A stretch of 34,917 bases of DNA from NCBI GenBank assembly GCA_001603005.1, contig LVAJ01000047.1:1-34917 (forward strand), given 5' to 3'. Both the position numbers and the translations under genes were made by a program. Each line of letters starts with the position of its first letter. The stretch's first letter is position 1. Below, piece after piece: positions 6,972 to 14,975 of the stretch. Under the pieces are notes generated by a model, which was not told the DNA's origin, did no database searches, and saw nothing but the letters and a program-made list of their open reading frames with translations. This DNA comes from Clostridiales bacterium Firm_04. Lineage in GTDB: Bacteria > Bacillota > Clostridia > Oscillospirales > Ruminococcaceae.

Positions 6972-7883
6972 ATGACTTTGCAGCAGTTAAAATACGCACT
7001 TGCGATCGCGGAAACCGGCTCGATGAACAAGGCGGCGGAGCGGCTCTATGTGTCGCAGCCGTCGCTGACTGCATCCGTTCAGGAGCTCGAAAAGGAAGCA
7101 GGCATTCAGATCTTCAACCGCAGCGGACGCGGCGTGACGCTGACCAATGACGGCACGGAGTTTCTGCGGTATGCGCAGCAGGTCGTCGGGCAGTTTGATG
7201 TGCTTGCGGAAAAATATATCAGCAGGGGCAATGTCAAAAAGAAATTCGGTGTCTCCGCGCAGCATTATTCCTTTGCGGTCAAAGCGTTTGTGGAAATGGT
7301 CAAGCGCTTTGATACGGCAAAGTATGAGTTCGCGATCCGCGAGACAAAGACTGCCGAGGTCATCAGCGACGTCGCCAATCTGCGCAGCGAGATCGGCATT
7401 CTGTATCTCAATGCATTCAACCGCAAGGCGATCACGAAGATCCTGAACAGCAGCGGTCTGGTCTTTACGCCGCTGACGGTCTGTCAGCCCTATGTCTATC
7501 TCTGGAAGGGGCATCCGCTCGCAAAGGAACCGGCGATCAGCTTTGCGCAGCTTGCGGAATATCCCTGCCTGTCGTTTGAGCAGGGGGAGCACAGTTCGTT
7601 TTATTATGCCGAGGAGATCCTCAGCACGAATGAATATCCGCGGACGATCAAGGCAAATGACCGCGCCACGATGCTGAATCTGATGATCGGGCTGAACGGC
7701 TATACGCTCTGCTCCGGCATCATCTGCGAGGAGCTGAACGGCAGCGATTATATCGCAGTGCCGTTTGTCGATGAGGAAAAGGACGAATCTATGGAAATCG
7801 GCTATATTACGCTGAAAAACACGATCCGGAGCAAGACCGCAGCGATCTATCTGGAAGAACTGAAACGCTATTTGCAGGTATGA
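6972..7883 (+). CDS. LysR-family transcriptional regulator of sulfur/2-oxoacid genes
   Basis: This 303-residue protein has an N-terminal winged helix-turn-helix (residues 1-60, with LKYALAIAETGSMNKAAERL and YVSQPSLTASVQELE), then a linker helix and a periplasmic-binding-like effector domain. It is the last gene of the methyltransferase-mccBA operon and sits directly upstream of the oxidoreductase promoter. LysR regulators such as CmbR, CysB and YtlI control cysteine supply in response to O-acetylserine, so a similar effector is likely but not shown. The shared palindrome at four nearby promoters is its probable binding site. The ribosome binding site is GAGGTA. Confidence 0.9.
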   Translation: MTLQQLKYALAIAETGSMNKAAERLYVSQPSLTASVQELEKEAGIQIFNRSGRGVTLTNDGTEFLRYAQQVVGQFDVLAEKYISRGNVKKKFGVSAQHYSFAVKAFVEMVKRFDTAKYEFAIRETKTAEVISDVANLRSEIGILYLNAFNRKAITKILNSSGLVFTPLTVCQPYVYLWKGHPLAKEPAISFAQLAEYPCLSFEQGEHSSFYYAEEILSTNEYPRTIKANDRATMLNLMIGLNGYTLCSGIICEELNGSDYIAVPFVDEEKDESMEIGYITLKNTIRSKTAAIYLEELKRYLQV

Positions 7884-7884
7884 T

Positions 7885-7956
7885 CTGTTATCGGATTATC
7901 CTATAACAGATGATAGCGCATTGGTATTGGACAGCAGGCAGGATTCGGCGTATAAT
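7885..7956 (+). promoter_or_regulatory. 25-bp LysR-type palindrome and promoter of the oxidoreductase operon
   Basis: Bases 7885-7909 form a 25-bp dyad from CTGTTAT to ATAACAG, broken only at the centre and at one symmetric pair. Its core, ATCG-GATTATC-CTAT (7890-7904), is the shared operator with one mismatch. The -35 TTGGAC (7927-7932), 18-bp spacer and -10 TATAAT (7951-7956) follow. The core centre (7897) is 30 bp before the -35 box, as in the importer and ligase promoters. The dyad begins just after the lysR stop and has no T-tract, so I read it as an operator and not a terminator. Confidence 0.75.
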
Positions 7957-7987
7957 GAATGATATCAATTCGATAGGAGATCGCGAT

Positions 7988-8503
7988 ATGAAAGAGATTC
8001 TTTGGCTCGGACGCGGCGGGCAGGGGGCTTTTACCGCCGCAAAGCTGCTCGGTGCAGCGTATACCGCGGCGGATGATGCGCGGTATGCACTGGCATTTCC
8101 GTCCTTCGGTCCCGAACGGCGCGGCGCACCGGTCAGAGCATTTACAAAGCTTGACACAAAGCCGGTGCGCGACCGCAGTCAGACCGAGCATGCGGATTTT
8201 ATCGTGGTGCTGGATGATACACTGTACAGTCCGGAGCTGCTGAAGCTGAAAAAGCCGGACGGCAGGATCATTGTCAATTCCAAAAAACAGATCGACGGTG
8301 CGGAGAGCTTCGATGCAGCGGCGATTGCAGCAGAATACCGGCTCCCGACTGTCAATACCGTGATGCTCGGCATTGCGGCGGCGCTCTCCGGCATCGTGAC
8401 AGAGGATGAAGCGGTGCAGGCGATCAACGGCTATATGCCGCAGAAGATCCGGGAGCGGAATATCGGTGCGCTGCGCAGCGCAGGGAAGGCGGTGCAGAAA
8501 TGA
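7988..8503 (+). CDS. 2-oxoacid:ferredoxin oxidoreductase, gamma subunit
   Basis: This is the gamma-type subunit (171 residues) of a pyruvate/2-ketoisovalerate-type 2-oxoacid:ferredoxin oxidoreductase. It shows the family motif GRGGQGAFTAAKLL (from residue 8) and FPSFGPERRGAPV (38-50). The complex converts a 2-oxoacid plus CoA to acyl-CoA and CO2 while reducing ferredoxin, or runs in reverse. I start it at ATG 7988, eight bases after ATAGGAGA; the frame is open upstream but crosses the promoter. It leads a tightly overlapped gamma-delta-alpha-beta operon in the order common for four-subunit enzymes. Confidence 0.88.
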   Translation: MKEILWLGRGGQGAFTAAKLLGAAYTAADDARYALAFPSFGPERRGAPVRAFTKLDTKPVRDRSQTEHADFIVVLDDTLYSPELLKLKKPDGRIIVNSKKQIDGAESFDAAAIAAEYRLPTVNTVMLGIAAALSGIVTEDEAVQAINGYMPQKIRERNIGALRSAGKAVQK

Positions 8504-8793
8504 AACCGTATCTGCGGGAGAAAACAACCTTTTCCGCGTCAGAGGTGCCGCAGGCGACGGCATTTGAAGCGGGTTATCTGGTGTCGGTGAACAGCGGCTG
8601 GCGGAGCATCCGTCCGGTGATCGAGCCGGCGCGATGTATCGGATGCGAGCAGTGCTATCTGTACTGTCCGGACGGCGTGATCGCCGTGCAGAACGGCAAA
8701 GCGGTCATTGATTATGACTTCTGCAAGGGCTGCGGCATCTGTGCAAAGATCTGCAAGACCGGTGCGGTCAGAATGGAGGCGGAGCGCGAATGA
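8500..8793 (+). CDS. 2-oxoacid:ferredoxin oxidoreductase, delta (ferredoxin) subunit
   Basis: This 97-residue iron-sulfur subunit has two complete CX2CX2CX3C motifs (Cys46/49/52/56 followed by Pro, and Cys75/78/81/85), predicting two [4Fe-4S] clusters. It carries electrons from the TPP site to external ferredoxin. Its start overlaps the gamma stop (ATGA) and its stop overlaps the alpha start in the same way, so stoichiometric translation is likely. Length and arrangement match PorD/VorD. Confidence 0.92.
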   Translation: MKPYLREKTTFSASEVPQATAFEAGYLVSVNSGWRSIRPVIEPARCIGCEQCYLYCPDGVIAVQNGKAVIDYDFCKGCGICAKICKTGAVRMEAERE

Positions 8794-9959
8794 GCAAACG
8801 GTTTTTATCCGGAAATGAGACTTTTGCGGAGGGCATCCGCCTTGCAAAGCCCGATGTGATCTCCGCATATCCGATCACACCGCAGACGATCGTGGTGGAG
8901 CGGCTTTCGGAAATGGTCGAGGACGGCAGTCTGCATTCGGAGTTCATTCATGTGGAGTCCGAGCACTCGGCGCTGTCCTGCGCGATCGGCGCGAGCGCTG
9001 CCGGTGCAAGAGCATTCACCGCGACATCCTCGCAGGGCTTGCTCTACATGGCGGAATGTCTGTATTACGCATCCGGCGGACGGTTTCCGATCGTGATGAT
9101 GAACGCAGACCGCTCGACGGCACTGCCGTGGAACATCTACGGCGACCAGCGCGACAGCCTTTCGCAGCTGGACAGCGGCTGGATCCAGGTCTATGCGGAG
9201 AATGCGCAGGAAGCGCTGGATCTTGCGCTGATGAGCTGGCGCATCGCGGAGGACAGCCGTGTTTCGACGCCGGTCATGGTCAATCTGGACGGCTTTGTGC
9301 TGACGCATACCTATGAAACGGTGGACATTCCGGAGCAGGCGCAGGCAGATGCATTTCTGCCGCCGTATGAAACGGAAAACCGCGTGGATTTTGACGATCC
9401 GAAGAATCTGGCATTTTCCGCCGGACCGGATACCAATTACATCTTCAAATACAACGCGCACCGTGCAATGCTTGCGGCAGTTCCGGTCATTGCGGAGACC
9501 GAGCAGGCATTTGCGGCGATCTTCGGCAGACGCTATCCCGGCGTGCTCGAAGCTTACCGCACGGACGATGCGGATTATGTGCTCGTGACGCTCGGCAGCA
9601 TTGCAGGGCTCTGCCGCGAGACAGCCGACCGGCTCCGCGAACAGGGCATCAGGGCGGGCGTCATCCGCATCCGGTATATGCGCCCGTTCCCGCATACGGA
9701 GATCGCAGCGGCGCTGAAAGGCGCAAAAGCATTTGCCGTTCTGGAAAAGGATATTTCGTTCGGCAGCGAGGGCACAGTCTATACCAATGTCAATTCCGCG
9801 CTGCAAAAGGCAGGCGTACAGCTCCGCGGCGCAAACTATATCGGCGGACTCGGCGGCAGAAATATCTCCGCAGGGGATATCGAACAGATCTTTGCCGATC
9901 TGGAAGCCGGCGCGGACGGCGTTCATTTCATCGGGATCGGGGGTGACGGCAATGGGTAA
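8790..9959 (+). CDS. 2-oxoacid:ferredoxin oxidoreductase, alpha subunit
   Basis: This 389-residue protein is the alpha subunit with the pyrimidine-type TPP domain. The hallmark YPITPQT is at residues 27-33, followed by a Glu-rich segment (HVESEHSALSCAIGASAAGA). A C-terminal transketolase-like domain contains YVLVTLGSIAGLCRE. Alpha subunits of this family contact the 2-oxoacid, but specificity (pyruvate, 2-oxobutyrate, branched-chain or aryl-pyruvate) is not readable by eye. The gene overlaps delta by four bases and the beta gene by eight. Confidence 0.92.
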   Translation: MSKRFLSGNETFAEGIRLAKPDVISAYPITPQTIVVERLSEMVEDGSLHSEFIHVESEHSALSCAIGASAAGARAFTATSSQGLLYMAECLYYASGGRFPIVMMNADRSTALPWNIYGDQRDSLSQLDSGWIQVYAENAQEALDLALMSWRIAEDSRVSTPVMVNLDGFVLTHTYETVDIPEQAQADAFLPPYETENRVDFDDPKNLAFSAGPDTNYIFKYNAHRAMLAAVPVIAETEQAFAAIFGRRYPGVLEAYRTDDADYVLVTLGSIAGLCRETADRLREQGIRAGVIRIRYMRPFPHTEIAAALKGAKAFAVLEKDISFGSEGTVYTNVNSALQKAGVQLRGANYIGGLGGRNISAGDIEQIFADLEAGADGVHFIGIGGDGNG

Positions 9960-10848
9960 TCCGACAGCGGAACGCATTTCCAGAGACGAATATTTCTATG
10001 GGCACAAGGCATGTGCCGGATGCGGCGGAAGCCTTGCTGTCAGGGCAGCGCTGAAAGTGCTTGGACAGAATGCGGTATCGGTTCTGCCGGCAGGATGTAT
10101 GTCGGCGGTCGGCTTCAATTTCCCGCAGCTCTGTTTTTCCAATAATTCGATCATTTCCACATTCGCCGGCACTGCGTCCATGCTGACCGGCATCGAGGCG
10201 GGACTCCGCGCAAAGGGGCATACGGACTTCACCGCAGTCGGCTTTGCAGGGGACGGCGGAACCGCGGATATCGGCATTCAGGCGCTTTCCGGCGCGATCG
10301 ACCGCAATGACAATATCATCTACATCTGCTACGACAACGAAGCCTATATGAACACCGGCATCCAGAAAAGCGGTCTGACGCCGTTCGGCGCGCGTACCAC
10401 CACAACGCCCGCCGGCGAGCATATTCACGGCAATCTGCGCCCGAAGAAGAATATGTTTGAGATCGCGGCGGCACACGGCATTCCCTATGCGGCGACCGCG
10501 AGCATCGGCTATCTGCCGGACTTCATCAAAAAGGTGGAGAAGGCTGCAAAGATCAGGGGCACAAAATATATTCATGTGATCGCACCCTGTCCGACCGGCT
10601 GGGGCATTGCGCCGGATCAGACCGTTGAGATCGCGAAAGAGGTCGTGGACTGCGGGCTGTGGTATCTGGCGGAATATGAAAACGACAGCTTTACGCTGAA
10701 CCATAAGCCGAAGACATTTTCCAGTGTGGAAGACTATCTGAAAAAGCAGGGACGCTTCAGGCATCTGGATGCAGCGGATCTGGAAACGATCATTCAGTCC
10801 CGCGACAAAAAGTGGGCATTTATAGAAAAGAATTTCAGTTATAGATAA
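9952..10848 (+). CDS. 2-oxoacid:ferredoxin oxidoreductase, beta subunit
   Basis: This is the 298-residue TPP-binding beta subunit. It carries CAGCGG (Cys21, Cys24), a third Cys at 49 in PAGCMS, and a fourth in APCPTG about residue 200, a pattern expected for the proximal [4Fe-4S] cluster. The TPP/Mg motif starts GDGG at 100-103 and ends around NEAYMNTG near residue 125. I use ATG 9952, which follows GGGGGTGA and overlaps the alpha stop; upstream open frame lies inside the alpha gene. The stop is followed immediately by the operator and promoter of the CoA ligase. Confidence 0.92.
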   Translation: MGNPTAERISRDEYFYGHKACAGCGGSLAVRAALKVLGQNAVSVLPAGCMSAVGFNFPQLCFSNNSIISTFAGTASMLTGIEAGLRAKGHTDFTAVGFAGDGGTADIGIQALSGAIDRNDNIIYICYDNEAYMNTGIQKSGLTPFGARTTTTPAGEHIHGNLRPKKNMFEIAAAHGIPYAATASIGYLPDFIKKVEKAAKIRGTKYIHVIAPCPTGWGIAPDQTVEIAKEVVDCGLWYLAEYENDSFTLNHKPKTFSSVEDYLKKQGRFRHLDAADLETIIQSRDKKWAFIEKNFSYR

Positions 10849-10907
10849 AGCCTATTGCGCATGATAAAATGCAGGTATTGGACAAATGCAGCAGAATCGT
10901 GTATAAT
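10841..10907 (+). promoter_or_regulatory. LysR-type operator and promoter of the CoA ligase
   Basis: The palindrome ATAG-ATAAAGC-CTAT (10841-10855) overlaps the end of the oxidoreductase beta gene. The -35 TTGGAC (10878-10883), 18-bp spacer and -10 TATAAT (10902-10907) follow. The operator centre (10848) is again exactly 30 bp from the -35 box. CCGATAGG (10922-10929), a possible extra half-site, lies just after the predicted start. Confidence 0.75.
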
Positions 10908-10950
10908 AAAAGCATACCAAACCGATAGGCTAACAAGGAGGATCACACCA

Positions 10951-12291
10951 ATGAGCAGAGATATCAACAGCAAATACTGGGATGAGGAGCTTGAAACGCT
11001 CCCCCGTGCAGAACTGGAAAAGCGGCAGCTTGCCGATCTTCAGGAGATTGTCAAATTTGCATATGACAATGCACCGTACTATCATCGTTCGTTCGATGAG
11101 GCAGGCGTCAAGCCGGAGGACATCAAGTCCCTGAAGGATCTTGAGAAGTTCCCGTTCATCAATAAGAAAACGCAGCGCGATACACAGGGCGTCGGATCGT
11201 TCCTCGGTGAGCTCGCGGCTGTGCCGGAGGAGGATGTCGTGTTCATTTCGACGTCTTCCGGATCGACCGGCGTGCCGACGATGAGCCCGTTCACCAAGAA
11301 GGATTTCGATGAGTTTCAGGAGACCGAGAGCCGGTGGTTCTGGCAGATCGGCATGAGACCGAACGACCGCTATGTGCATGCGCTGAATTTTTCGCTGTAT
11401 GTCGGCGGCCCGGACGTCATCGGCGCACAGAACCTCGGTGCACTGTGCATCTGGGGCGGTACGCTGCCGAGCGAACGCCTGCTGTTCATCCTGAAAACCT
11501 ACAAGCCGACGATCATCTGGACTTCGCCGTCCTATGCATGGCAGCTCGGCGAAAAGGCGCTGAAATCCGGCTACGATCCGAAGAAGGATTTCAACATCAA
11601 GAAGATCATCGTTGCCGGCGAGCTCGGCGGTTCGATCGACGCGACCAGAAAGGCGATCGAGGATATCTGGGGCGCAGAGGTCTTTGATTTCTACGGTCTG
11701 TCCGATATTTTCGGTGCATGCGCGGCACAGTGCGAATACCACGACGGTCTGCACATCGCAGAGAACCACATCCTCGTCGAGACCGTGGATATCCACACCG
11801 GCGAGATCCTGCCGCCCGGTGAGACCGGTGAGCTGGTCTTCACCACGCTCCGCAAGCATGCCCGTCCGCTGATCCGGTTCCGTACCGGCGATATCGGCAG
11901 AATCGACCAGACACCGTGCAAGTGCGGCAGAACACACGGCAGGATCCATATTCTCGGCAGAAAGGACGATATGTTCATCGTTTCTGCGGTCAATGTGTTC
12001 CCGAGCGATATCGAAGCGGTCATCCGTGAGCAGAGCGGCATCACCGGCGAGTATCTGATCCGCATTTTCGAGAAGGATTTCACCAGCAAATATGCGGTCG
12101 AGATCGAGAAGAATGCGGACAATCCGAAGGATGATGACACCGTTGCAGCAGAGATCTCCGCAGCATTGAAGGCGCGCATCGGCGTCAAGCCGGCAAGAGT
12201 TGTCGTACATCCGGACGGCGGCCTGAATACCCGCTCCGAGCACAAATCCAAGCGCATCATTGACGAGCGCAATCCGGAATATTCTATCTGA
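10951..12291 (+). CDS. paaK: AMP-forming acyl-CoA ligase, phenylacetate-CoA ligase family
   Basis: This cytosolic adenylate-forming enzyme (446 residues) activates a carboxylic acid with ATP and CoA. The P-loop-like SSGSTGVPT lies near residue 100, the adenylate motif (FYGLSD) near 250, the RFRTGD hinge region near 310, and the C-terminal lid with GRKDDMF near 340. A CKCGRTHGR segment is the metal-binding insert usual for PaaK-type ligases. The start at 10951 follows AAGGAGG. It has its own promoter, with the same operator as the neighbouring oxidoreductase. Together the two could interconvert an acid, its CoA thioester and the one-carbon-longer 2-oxoacid, as in reductive carboxylation by rumen bacteria. 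The substrate could be phenylacetate, indoleacetate or a short-chain acid. Confidence 0.85.
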   Translation: MSRDINSKYWDEELETLPRAELEKRQLADLQEIVKFAYDNAPYYHRSFDEAGVKPEDIKSLKDLEKFPFINKKTQRDTQGVGSFLGELAAVPEEDVVFISTSSGSTGVPTMSPFTKKDFDEFQETESRWFWQIGMRPNDRYVHALNFSLYVGGPDVIGAQNLGALCIWGGTLPSERLLFILKTYKPTIIWTSPSYAWQLGEKALKSGYDPKKDFNIKKIIVAGELGGSIDATRKAIEDIWGAEVFDFYGLSDIFGACAAQCEYHDGLHIAENHILVETVDIHTGEILPPGETGELVFTTLRKHARPLIRFRTGDIGRIDQTPCKCGRTHGRIHILGRKDDMFIVSAVNVFPSDIEAVIREQSGITGEYLIRIFEKDFTSKYAVEIEKNADNPKDDDTVAAEISAALKARIGVKPARVVVHPDGGLNTRSEHKSKRIIDERNPEYSI

Positions 12292-12298
12292 AAAAACA

Positions 12299-12331
12299 GG
12301 GGAGCAGTCCGATCGGATCGCTCCCCCTTTT
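12299..12331 (+). terminator. Intrinsic terminator after the CoA ligase
   Basis: A 7-bp GC-rich stem (GGGGAGC with GCTCCCC), with an inner TCCGATCGGA dyad, is followed by CTTTT. It lies seven bases after the ligase stop and faces the convergent ATPase gene. Confidence 0.88.
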
Positions 12332-12338
12332 GTGATAT

Positions 12339-14210
12339 TCAGTCAAATTTGCGGTCGTAGAGCAGCGCGGCGATCAGCACCACAAAGCAGGATCCCGCAT
12401 TGTGTACCAGCGCGCCCGTTGTCGGATTCAGAATGCCGAGCACGGACAACGTGACCGCGACAAAATTGATGCACATGGAAATGGTGATCGCGGTTTTGAT
12501 CGTGTTTCTGGTCGCGACCGACAGCCGTTTCAGATACGGCAGCTTGGCAAGATCATCGGTCGTCAGGGCAATATCAGCCGATTCCACGGCGATATCACTG
12601 CCCATGCTGCCCATTGCGACGCCGACATCTGCCGTTTTCAGCGCGGGCGCATCGTTCACGCCGTCGCCGATCATGCAGACCGTTCCGTGCTTCTGCATCT
12701 GCGCGATCGCGGACACCTTTTCTTCCGGCAGCAGATCCGCGCGGATCTCGCGGATGCCGACCTGTTTTGCAAAGTATTCTGCGGTTTTCCGGTGATCGCC
12801 GGTCAGCAGGACGGTTTTTGTGCCGAGTGCATGCAACTTTTCCACCATTTCCGCCGTTTCCGGACGGAGCACATCGGACAGCGCAAGCATGCCGATGACC
12901 GCGCCGTTTTCAGCGACCAGAACAGATGCCTTGCCCTCATTCCGGAACTGCGCAGCCTTTTCCGCAGCTTTCTCAGAAAGCGCAATGCCGTTTTCGCTGA
13001 GGAATTTCTCATTGCCGCAGCAGAGCGCATGCCCTTCCGTTTCTGCGCAGATACCCTTGCCCGCCTGCATCCGGAAGTGATCGCAGGGCGGGAGGGGAAT
13101 CTGCTTTTGTTTTGCATATTCGGTGATCGCTTTGCCGAGCGGATGCTCGCTTTTCGATTCCGCAGATGCCGCAAGCCGCAGGAGCGTGTCGGGATCCATG
13201 CCGCCGAATGCTGCGACCTCGCTGACTTCCAGCTTGCCGCATGTCAGCGTACCGGTTTTGTCAAATGCAATGGTATCGGTTTTGCCCATGATTTCCAGCG
13301 CCTCGCCGGATTTGATGATGACGCCGTGCTTGGCTGCCTGCCCGATCGCCGCCATGATCGCAGTCGGTGTAGAGAGCACCAGCGCGCAGGGGCAGAATAC
13401 CACCATGACCGTCACGGCGCGCACGATATCACCTGTGATGACGAATGCAAGAATCGCGATCAGGAGCGCTGCGGGAACGAGCCAGCTTGCCCATTTGTCC
13501 GCGATGCGCTGTGTCGGCGCCTGCTTCTGCTCGGCTTCCTCGACCATGCGGATCAGCTTTTGCAGCGAGCTGTCCGAACCGACCTTTGTCGCGGTCAGAT
13601 CGACGGTGCCGAAGCGGTTGATCGTGCCGCAGAATACGCTGTCGCCGACCGTTTTGTCCACCGGCAGGCTCTCGCCCGTTACGATCGACTGATCGACCGA
13701 GGTCTCGCCGCTGACGATCTTGCCGTCCGCAGGAATCGTTTCACCCGGCAGCACGCGCAGCAGATCGCCTGCTTTGATCTCCGCAGCAGGGATCATCGTT
13801 TCTGTGCCGCCGCGGATCACGCGTCCCTGTGTCGGGGCAAGGCTGATGAGCTTTTTCAAGCCCTTTTTCGCGCGTTCGGTCGTCATATCTTCGAGGATAG
13901 CGCCGATCTCCATGATGAATGCGACCTCGCCCGCTGCGAACAGATCGCCGATGCAGATTGCCGCGATCATGGCTGCGGTGATCAGCAGCGCCGAGGAGAT
14001 CTTGCTGATGCCCTTGTTGTGGATGATGCGCCAAACGGAAAGGTACAGCAGCGGAATGCCGCAGATGATGACCGTCACCCATGCGGGATCCGCGGGGAGC
14101 TTTGTGTCCGTATGCCGGAACACAAGGCTGAGGATCAGGAAGACGCCGCCGACAACCGTCATCGGCAGTCCCGCGAGAAAATCGTTGATTTTTTTGATGT
14201 AACTGCTCAT
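12339..14210 (-). CDS. P1B-type metal-exporting ATPase, Zn/Cd/Co type
   Basis: This membrane ATPase (623 residues) probably exports Zn2+, Cd2+ or Co2+. Visible motifs are TGES (178-181), the membrane metal site CPC (273-275), the phosphorylation motif DKTGT (317-321), the HP pair in SEHPLG (356-357) and GDGVND (515-520). The C-terminal HNAGSCFVVLIAALL segment fits the ZntA/CadA group better than the copper pumps. The N-terminal metal-binding domain with CXXC is absent: the protein starts directly with membrane helices. I start at 14210 (GGAG seven bases before), not at the upstream ATG, because this start overlaps the stop of the preceding methyltransferase gene by four bases. Confidence 0.9.
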   Translation of the reverse strand: MSSYIKKINDFLAGLPMTVVGGVFLILSLVFRHTDTKLPADPAWVTVIICGIPLLYLSVWRIIHNKGISKISSALLITAAMIAAICIGDLFAAGEVAFIMEIGAILEDMTTERAKKGLKKLISLAPTQGRVIRGGTETMIPAAEIKAGDLLRVLPGETIPADGKIVSGETSVDQSIVTGESLPVDKTVGDSVFCGTINRFGTVDLTATKVGSDSSLQKLIRMVEEAEQKQAPTQRIADKWASWLVPAALLIAILAFVITGDIVRAVTVMVVFCPCALVLSTPTAIMAAIGQAAKHGVIIKSGEALEIMGKTDTIAFDKTGTLTCGKLEVSEVAAFGGMDPDTLLRLAASAESKSEHPLGKAITEYAKQKQIPLPPCDHFRMQAGKGICAETEGHALCCGNEKFLSENGIALSEKAAEKAAQFRNEGKASVLVAENGAVIGMLALSDVLRPETAEMVEKLHALGTKTVLLTGDHRKTAEYFAKQVGIREIRADLLPEEKVSAIAQMQKHGTVCMIGDGVNDAPALKTADVGVAMGSMGSDIAVESADIALTTDDLAKLPYLKRLSVATRNTIKTAITISMCINFVAVTLSVLGILNPTTGALVHNAGSCFVVLIAALLYDRKFD

Positions 14211-14806
14211 TTTTCGCTCCGTTCCAGACAGATGCACTGTGCATACGCATCCGATTTTGCAAATACCTGCTGAAATCCGTGTGCGGCAAAGCGCTTTCCG
14301 ATCTCATCTGCTGTATAGACTCTGCCGTTGATCCTGTGGATTGTCAGCGCGGTGTTCAGCACCTGCCGCGCCGGAAACGGCAGCTTCGGATCGGCGAGAT
14401 ACAGCCTGCCGCCGCGTTTCAGCAGCCTTGCGCATTCCTTTGCAAAGCCTTCCGGATCCGGAAAATGATGATACGCCATGCATGCGATCAGCACATCGAA
14501 TCTGCCGTCCGGAAAGGGCGTCCGGTCGCACGGACAGTTCTGAAACTGCATGTCGGGGCACTTGCGCCTAGCCTGCTCCAGCATGCGTTCCTCAATGTCA
14601 ATGCCGTATCCGGAGAAGCGGTGCTGCTCCGAGAGGCGGTGCAGGACGGTTCCGGTTCCGCAGCCCAGATCAAGGACCTGCATGCCGTCTGCAATGTCGG
14701 CGTGATCCGCGATCAGATCGTAGAATTTTCGGGACGATCTGCCCTCAAATCCCTCGTCGTAATGCTCCGCGCGCTGATCGAATCGGAAATCTTTTTTCGT
14801 TTTCAT
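14207..14806 (-). CDS. Class I SAM-dependent methyltransferase
   Basis: This small methyltransferase (199 residues) has the SAM motif LDLGCGTGTVL (about residues 45-55), the acidic GIDIEERML after it, and the post-motif segment FDVLIACMAYHHFPDPE. The family is the UbiE/Methyltransf_11 type, whose substrates range from small molecules to metals. Its stop overlaps the ATPase start (ATGA), so the two are translationally coupled and probably function together, perhaps in metal or metalloid handling. It lacks the cysteine pattern that would let me call it an arsenite methyltransferase. The start follows AAGGAG by nine bases. Confidence 0.82.
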   Translation of the reverse strand: MKTKKDFRFDQRAEHYDEGFEGRSSRKFYDLIADHADIADGMQVLDLGCGTGTVLHRLSEQHRFSGYGIDIEERMLEQARRKCPDMQFQNCPCDRTPFPDGRFDVLIACMAYHHFPDPEGFAKECARLLKRGGRLYLADPKLPFPARQVLNTALTIHRINGRVYTADEIGKRFAAHGFQQVFAKSDAYAQCICLERSEK

Positions 14807-14819
14807 GCAAATGTACTCC

Positions 14820-14887
14820 TTGACATTTTGATGATTTTATGGTATGCTTTGTATGATAACAAACAAGTTGTTCTGTAAAGATCATAC
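14820..14887. promoter_or_regulatory. Overlapping divergent promoters with candidate TetR operator
   Basis: Plus strand: TTGACA (14820-14825), 17-bp spacer, TATGCT (14843-14848), towards the TetR gene. Minus strand: TTGTTA (complement at 14857-14862), 17-bp spacer, TAAAAT (complement at 14834-14839), towards the methyltransferase-ATPase pair. Around the minus -35 lies an 11-bp palindrome, AACAAGTTGTT (14862-14872), nested inside GTATGAT/ATCATAC arms (14851-14857 and 14881-14887). A repressor bound here would cover both promoters. Confidence 0.6.
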
Positions 14888-14975
14888 CACGATCCGGACT
14901 GCATTGCAAGAACCACTTCATGCAGAATGTCAGTTACCGGACAAAAACAGGAAACTGTACCGGAAAGGAGCAGGC

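Noticed and set aside
7885..7909. 25-bp palindrome as a terminator for lysR
   Set aside because: No T-tract follows, the arms are A/T-rich, and the core matches the operator at the other promoters with the same spacing.
12402..14273. Plus-strand open frame of over 600 codons opposite the P-type ATPase
   Set aside because: Composition is that of an antisense shadow, and the minus-strand ATPase has every catalytic motif.
14207..14806. Arsenite methyltransferase
   Set aside because: The protein lacks the conserved cysteine set of ArsM and is shorter; only a general SAM methyltransferase call is justified.
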